From positions 1 to 64,000 of the forward strand of contig JBNGIS010005124.1 in NCBI GenBank assembly GCA_049999725.1: a stretch of DNA of 64,000 nt, in the 5' to 3' direction. A model generated the notes under the pieces. That model worked only from the letters and a program-made list of their open reading frames with translations, was not told the origin of the DNA and did not search any database. The DNA is from Haplomitrium mnioides. Taxonomy: Eukaryota; Marchantiophyta; Haplomitriopsida; Calobryales. The stretch's first letter is position 1. Every line of letters begins with the position of its first letter. The position numbers and the translations under genes were made by a program. Below, one piece after another: positions 58,617 through 64,000 of the stretch.

Positions 58617-60015
58617 ATGGCCAACCAAGTACCACCTTCTGGGCTTCGGGGAAGGTTCAAATACAGGTCCTTCAAGTGACGCCCGAAGGATGACCCAAAT
58701 GCATGGCTAGATGACCTTGAGAACACTGCAGCAGCAAATGGGGAAGCCCATGTCAAGATTGGAATCTTGCCAGCAATGCTAAAGGGAGAGGCCCAGCCCT
58801 AGTACAAGAACCTGCCAAACAATGTAAAAAAAGGACTGGCATGGATTCAAATCGGCCTTCACAACGGAGTTCCGTGGGATTGGGGAAGAAACTGAGGCGC
58901 TGATCAAGATGGGTCAGCTCAGGATGAAGAAGAAGGAGTCTGTGAGGAGGTTTCTCTAATGTTTCAAGAAGGTGGCGAGAAAGCTGAACCCTCCAGCCAC
59001 AGACGGAATGCTCACATCGTGGTTCTTGGCAGCGCTCCCCAGAGAAATTGGGACCTGGGTGCGCCAAACGGATCCACAGACCCTCAAGGATGCAGTCAAT
59101 GCAGCAAGATCCCATGTGAAGGCTGCTACCACCAGTTCCCGTAGGAAAGCAAGGTCCAAGTATGACTCTGACGATTCTTCGTACACATCGGACAGTGACG
59201 AGGAGATGGATCAGAGTTCCGAGTCCTCCTTGGAAAGCGAGAATGAGTCGAGCAGCAGCAGCTCAGACGAGGACCGGTCATCCAGGAGGAAAAAAAAGAA
59301 GAAAGACTTGAAGAAGAAAAAGCAGGTCAAGAAGGTGCATCATCGGAATGGGGCCAGCAAGGGGAGATACAAGAAAACTGAACCCAAACCCGAGGCTAGC
59401 AGGAAGCCAGTGGGAGGGATCGAATTGACGAGCTGAGCACCAAGTTGGAGGCGATGAACATCCTCCTAACATGGATCAAGCCGGAGGGCAGGCCTCTGCC
59501 AACAAGAAGAGTTGGTGTCTGGTGCGTCAGGTGCAAGCAGCACGAACATGAGACCCAAGAATGTCCAAACGACACAAATGTTGTGCACTATGTGAGGGAA
59601 GAAGCACCAGAGTACGTGAGAGAAGAGGTGGAGTATGTCTTAGAGGATGCCTCAGACATAGTACATGTATCAAATCAACGGGGGACCTCGGACAGTTCTG
59701 AGCAGGCCTACAGGAGGGAACGTAGGGCCTATGAATCAGTAGGCTGCTACTTGGCCACCCATGACCACAATCATGGTGTGTTGGAATTGTGGCCAACCCG
59801 GTCACATTTCAGTAAGCTGTCCGGAGCCGCGTAAGAGCAATTATGGGCAACCGCCTCCCCTCTGCTTCCAATGCAAAACAGAGAGGCATGTAGCCATGAA
59901 TTGCCCACATAGAAGGCCAGATGATGCCCCTGAGCCAAGCTTGAATCCTCCTCCCCCCTCAAATGTCAATCTGATCACTCTAGACACGGAGGAGGAAGCT
60001 GAGTTGCTAGGCTAG
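58617..60015 (+). pseudogene. Gag of the long-LTR element, with three CCHC knuckles, broken
   Basis: Starts at ATG 58617. The gag core has a DPNAWLDDLE block near 58700, a frameshift near 58853 into FTTEFRGIGEETEALIKMGQLRMKKKESVRRF (58858-58957), then the WFLAALPREIGTWV block near 59020. A Ser/Asp-rich then Lys-rich linker follows (59150-59400; poly-K near 59290-59320). After a stop at 59434 and frame changes come the knuckle CVRCKQHEHETQEC (near 59521) and two more, CWNCGQPGHISVSC and CFQCKTERHVAMNC (59777-59910). In-frame stops (58677, 58799, 58957) make this copy unable to give a full protein. Confidence 0.85.
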
Positions 60016-60201
60016 AAGACGCCAACTTCAGATGATTGTTACAGGGTCGTCACCGGGGCAGGTGCCAAGGCCCCAAAGAGGAGCAAGAGGAAGTCCGAGC
60101 GCAGAGCTAAGAAGGGAGGAGCTCGAGCGGCCTTGCCTCCAACTGATTCGAATTATCGGAGGGATAATCCAAAATGGTTCTACCCCGAACAGTAGGACCA
60201 T

Positions 60202-61000
60202 GTGAAGAAGCAATTGGCAGCTTTGGAGGCTCTGGAAGAGAAGCGAGTCGCCAAAGAGACCCTCAAGGAGGTCCAGAAGCAGCAGGGGGAGCCCGGGAGA
60301 AGGTTACAGCTGCGGAAGAAGGGGCAAAGCCCAACCCCTACAGCATTTAGGCGAACTTACAAAATTGCCCTGTCATGGCCACAATCGGCCAACTCATCAA
60401 GGATAGCCCACTGTACCGGAGACAGCTCCGTGAATTGTTGATGGGTGCAAAGAGGAGGAAGAGGCTTCCCAAGGTAGGAGCTCCAGCAGACCTACAGCTA
60501 ATCTGTGAAGACAAGGAGGCCCCGGATATCGACATCCAGATCGTGGGATGCACACTGTCTTTAGTGCCCGTAGATGGAGGGGCATGAGTCAATATTATGG
60601 TAGAGGAGACAGCATACAAGCTGGGATTCACAGAATTCCAACCTACAGCCAAGATCATGAGGCTGCCGGATGGGTCACGAGTAAAGCCACTGGGCTCTCT
60701 TCTTCAAATCCCAACCTTCATAGGGGGAAAAGAGTTCAAATTTAATTATCTGGTAATGCGACCCGCCATAACTTCTCATTACCCAGTGTTGATAGGAAAG
60801 CCGTGGCTGTATGGGGCTAGAGTAATGCACAACTTGAGGAACTCCACATTGGTGTTTGGCCCCGACAAAATGACAGTGCACTATGGTCCAGTTCCTCACT
60901 TGGGGGAAACGCAGCCTGAGGCAGAGTACAACAGTGTGTGGTCCGAAGAAGAAGAGGACTCGGAGTACCAGTACTGAGTACAAGTAGTGAGTGAAGCAAT
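60202..61000 (+). pseudogene. Retroviral-type protease of the long-LTR element
   Basis: A charged segment at 60202-60350 leads into 60375-60977. The protease fold shows LSLVPVDGGA followed by a TGA codon at 60585-60587 and then VNIMVEETAYKLGF; the active-site triad is in the DGG form typical of Tat-like gypsy proteases. A flap/strand region (RLPDGSRVKPLG) and the closing PVLIGKPWLYGA strand follow (60785-60825). After the acidic tail (EEEEDSEYQY, end 60977) there is no reverse transcriptase, only about 400 bp with a (GT)n run to the next LTR. Confidence 0.85.
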
Positions 61001-61216
61001 AGAGGAGGATCTGTTGGAGAAGGGTATGGTGTTTGTCCACCAACGTGAATTATCAACCTACTACAGACCAGAGCACTAGTGGAGGAAATCAGCGACAGAT
61101 GGGGCCAAGGGTGGGGACACCAAGGGGCACTTCTACAAATGGAAGAGGTATGAGGATCAACAAAAAAATGAGGGCCCAACTGTGACCTCATCAAGGGCGT
61201 CCAGCAACCGCATGTA

Positions 61217-61246
61217 AGTTGTTTGTGTGTGTGTGTGAGTGTGTGT
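61217..61246. repeat. (GT)n run
   Basis: Short imperfect GT repeat between the protease and the right LTR. Confidence 0.8.
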
Positions 61247-61382
61247 TTTGTTTTGGGGGTGTTTCGTGGGGTTGTGTTGCAGGAGTTACAGAGTCGAGCT
61301 AGCGACCAGCAGCAGATGCACTAGAAAAATGAGGGAGAAGAAGTGTGTTCGCGGGGACGCTTCACACTTGAATGGGGAGTTA

Positions 61383-64000
61383 TGTCAGCCAGTGATTTGG
61401 AGCACTAAAGTTGAATGCACAAAATGAGAAGCACCATTGGCAATATGTCCCTTTTGCGAGAGTGAAGGCCTCTCAGGAACGGCTGATTACCTCAAACAAC
61501 TACTAAGAGCAAGGCGCATGATTCCTAGGAGGGAAACAGGATCATGGCAGAAGAGAGGAGGAGACAACAGTGATCGCTAACCAAAGGAGGGGCCCCATTT
61601 TCAAATTCGAAGCAGGCCAACGAGAATCCCTGGGCCTAAGGAGGATGCGGGGATTGGAGCCTAGGGAAAAGAAATAGAGCAGCCATCTATGACGAAGCGA
61701 TCGCAGGAGGAAGAAGAACGGATCAACAACAAGGAAGTCCGAAGGCACTCTGAAGAAAGGCAGATCGTGGGGGTCCTGCAGCAAATTGGGAAGCAAGGAT
61801 CAAGAGCTAACAGAAGGAGGTGAGATCGTCACGAGGGCGAGCAAAGCCAAGGAAGAGGGACGCCTCGATCCCACAAGCAAGAGCGAGCCTTACAAGGGCT
61901 GATCGAACGCTCCATTCGAGTCTGGAATCCTGGCTGAAGAATGGAGTCCCCGAAAGGTCCCGCGAGATTCCACGAAAACGTGACGTCTCTAGAGCTCTTC
62001 GCGGGATTCCACGAATGACCTGGCGGCACCAAGAGGCTTGCGAATCTGCAGACAGACGCCTCCCTAAGTGGGGAGCCCACTTAACCGGGTTCCCATTTGT
62101 CTTACGATGTGGGGATCCCCGGTTAAGAGGGATCTGCGAGGAACCCAACATGAGACCAAGGAGAGGGGCCCAAAACAATGACTTATCGTGGGTCTGGCCT
62201 AAAGAAAACGGGAGAGTGTCGGAAGGACGACATATCGAAGATCTAAGCGGAGGAGGAGTGCGGAAGCCGAAGGGGCGACTTAGCGCGAACCCGTCAAGAG
62301 GAAACACAGAGGAGAGCCGAAAGGGCAACAAATCACCGATCTGACTGAATAAGAGCGAGTGAAGGCGAAAAGACGACTTGTCGGCAAATCGGTTCAAACG
62401 ACGCGCATCAGTGGCAAAGCGATGACCCATCGCAAACCGTCCAACGGGAAGAAAGCTGAGCCAGAAGGGCGATATGGCGCCTATCCGGTGGGGGGAAACG
62501 AAGGGCATGGCGAAAGGACGACCTGTCGGCGAATTGGCGAGCGAGATGAGAGCGGCCAGAAAACGAAGCTAATGCCGGTACGACCGACGGAGGAGCTAGC
62601 GACGCCGAAAGGGTGACTCTTTGTTGCTTCAACAACCAGAAGGGTGAAAGTTCGACGGGGTGCAGCCGGCATCCGAAAGTTCGAAAGGGGCAAACGGTCT
62701 AAAAGGGCCTAGTAGTTCTTATAGCAAGCTTTTGGAAGTGTTAACGAAGATAGCCTCGGGCGCGCGCCTAGTTCTTACTTCGAATGTACGACGAAACGGC
62801 AACATCGGCACAGTTCTTATTCAACGAACTTGATAAGTCCGCAGGTTCTCTTCGGATGACGTGACAAGCGCAGGGAGTCCGCAGGAAGCTTCGGAAACGT
62901 GACACGCTGAGAAGCCTGGTTGTGTTTCCGAAGGTCAACTTCGGAAGAAGGGTCTATGCGACGGTCCGCCTACCCCTTTCCGGGGCGGCGTTGGACGGCG
63001 GCCTTCGGACCACGTGGCATGCAGGGGGTTCCGTGGGTCAACCTCGGAAGGAGGTCAGTGCGACGATCCGCCTACCCCTTTGCAGGGCGGCGTCGGACGG
63101 CGCCCTTCGGAGGACGTGGCAACTCCAGGGACCCCGAAGCATTTCACGAGACACGCGGCGCAAGGAGGAGAGTTCACCTGACCTCAGGCAACGTGCAGGT
63201 CAACTACGGAAGGAGAGGTCAGCGCGACGGTCAGCCTACCCTCTTGCGGGCGGCATCGAACGGCGGTGCAGCGGACGACGTGGTGCGAGGAGAAGAAAGA
63301 AGGATCTACGGAGGAATCTGTGGAGATTCTGTGGAGTGGGTTCCGTGGGGCACTTCGAAACTCTGTTCCGAAGAGCCTCTTCGGACTTGGTTTTGCAGGA
63401 ATCTACGAAATCTCTTCCCGCAAGATTCCTTAGCGCTCCCCATTGAAGTTACCATTGACCTTGTCTTTTTCTCGACCAACTGCAGAACACACGGTGACTT
63501 CTCCCATTCCGTAGTAACGGGATTACCAAACAATGAAGCCACGCGTCGTCGTCCCCTATTCCGAGCTAACGGCCATAACGACTATTCATCGGATCGGGCG
63601 TCGAGAGAGCAGCGCGCGAGGGGAGTATACCTTGGTGGCCATCGAATTCTTTCAGGTTGATGCACGGGCAATCTGAGGGCGACTGCATGCGAAGGAGAAT
63701 CGCAACGAGGGGGGCTGGATTGAGAATTCACTGACAAGACCACGTGAAGCAGGGGTACTAGCTCCAGGGGGCCAGGAGGATTCGAATGTGGACTGGATGG
63801 GCGCCGAGGATCGCAGAGTGAGGAGCTCTGGATGCTCGAGCGATCTAGAGAACTCATCCTTGCTGGTGGACAAGAGGGCAAGGTTACTGATACGGGGTCT
63901 CGATTGAATTCTGGCCGGCTAAGACTTCGGGAGAGGCCACCATGGGAGGACTTGGGGTTGTCTCTGCCTTCTCTGTGTAGGAGCATCACAACCTGAGGAC
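61383..64000 (+). repeat. Right LTR, first 2618 bp
   Basis: Collinear with 54505 to about 57151. Open frames of 233 codons (61807-62508 minus) and 246 codons (62920-63660 plus) lie in it; both are longer than their counterparts in the left LTR, where stops interrupt them. No protein family is recognisable. Confidence 0.88.

Larger units (their letters stand above)
54505..64000 (+). mobile_element. TR-GAG/LARD-type retrotransposon with 3.9-kb LTRs, right end outside window
   Basis: Left LTR 54505-58409 begins TGTCAGCC and ends GCGACA (TGTC/GACA inverted ends). Right LTR starts at 61383 (TGTCAGCC, preceded by the purine-rich GAATGGGGAGTTA) and is cut by the window edge after 2618 bp. The interior 58410-61382 carries only gag and protease. 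The two LTRs can be followed along their full shared length with small indels and roughly one change in ten. The expected target duplication (54500-54504, GATTC) cannot be checked. The GC-rich body contrasts with the AT-rich flank, which indicates a different history from the gypsy cluster at 16-30 kb. Confidence 0.85.

Noticed and set aside
61807-62508. 233-codon minus-strand open frame as a gene
   Set aside because: It lies wholly in an LTR, its left-LTR counterpart is broken, and its composition follows the short GC-rich repeats. Kept as a low-interest finding only.
62920-63660. 246-codon plus-strand open frame as a gene
   Set aside because: Same reasons; the corresponding stretch at 56050-56800 is split between frames, and no family features are visible.
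1-64000. tRNA, rRNA or microRNA genes
   Set aside because: I looked for tRNA A/B boxes near the tRNA-like primer-binding sites and for rRNA landmarks and saw none. MicroRNA hairpins cannot be judged by eye; a tRNAscan and folding run would settle it.

Overview
The window looks like nuclear DNA of a land plant, most likely a non-flowering one (bryophyte, lycophyte or fern). Its four large single-copy plant genes have recognisable Arabidopsis counterparts (At4g32190/PII1 type, At2g18850 type, GT37 fucosyltransferase, At4g37920 type) plus a nepenthesin-type protease, all quite diverged. They carry GT-AG introns and are embedded in Ty3/gypsy retrotransposon debris. Species cannot be fixed from the sequence alone.

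Layout. 1-30.5 kb is AT-rich and almost entirely repeats: a chromodomain gypsy 3' end with an LTR carrying four G-box/ABRE repeats (4.25-5.43 kb); a decayed bacterial-type (beta-class) N4/N6 DNA methyltransferase gene (8.25-9.3 kb, minus); a 24-bp palindromic minisatellite (9.37-10.07 kb); a broken gypsy pol (10.4-13.8 kb) with a tandem-repeat tail (14.6-15.3 kb); and a cluster of one small-LTR gypsy family (16.6-30.5 kb). In that cluster a minus-strand element (20018-30525, TSD GCTAG) contains a plus-strand relative (21144-28207), which itself contains a third copy (22033-25377, TSD CACAA). A solo LTR of the family (TSD TCTTT) lies beside them.

The gene island is 32-53 kb: a chloroplast-type coiled-coil protein (+); an 11-exon SET-domain methyltransferase (-); an intronless Golgi GT37 fucosyltransferase (+), divergent from the SET gene across about 590 bp; a secreted aspartic protease (-); and a five-exon plastid protein called endoribonuclease E-like (-). 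I resolved exon borders by eye from splice sites and phase; all phases agree and the predicted lengths (846, 540, 568, 513 and 407 aa) fit the families as I recall them.

From 54.5 kb to the end lies a GC-rich retrotransposon with 3.9-kb LTRs (TGTC...GACA) around a 3-kb interior that encodes only gag (three CCHC knuckles) and a protease with no reverse transcriptase or integrase, i.e. a TR-GAG/LARD-type non-autonomous element. Its right LTR runs off the window.

No rRNA, tRNA or CRISPR was seen. The most unusual items are the methyltransferase relic, the self-nested family with exact TSDs, the LTR-end duplication that uses primer-binding-site homology, and the gag-only element with very long repeat-built LTRs.
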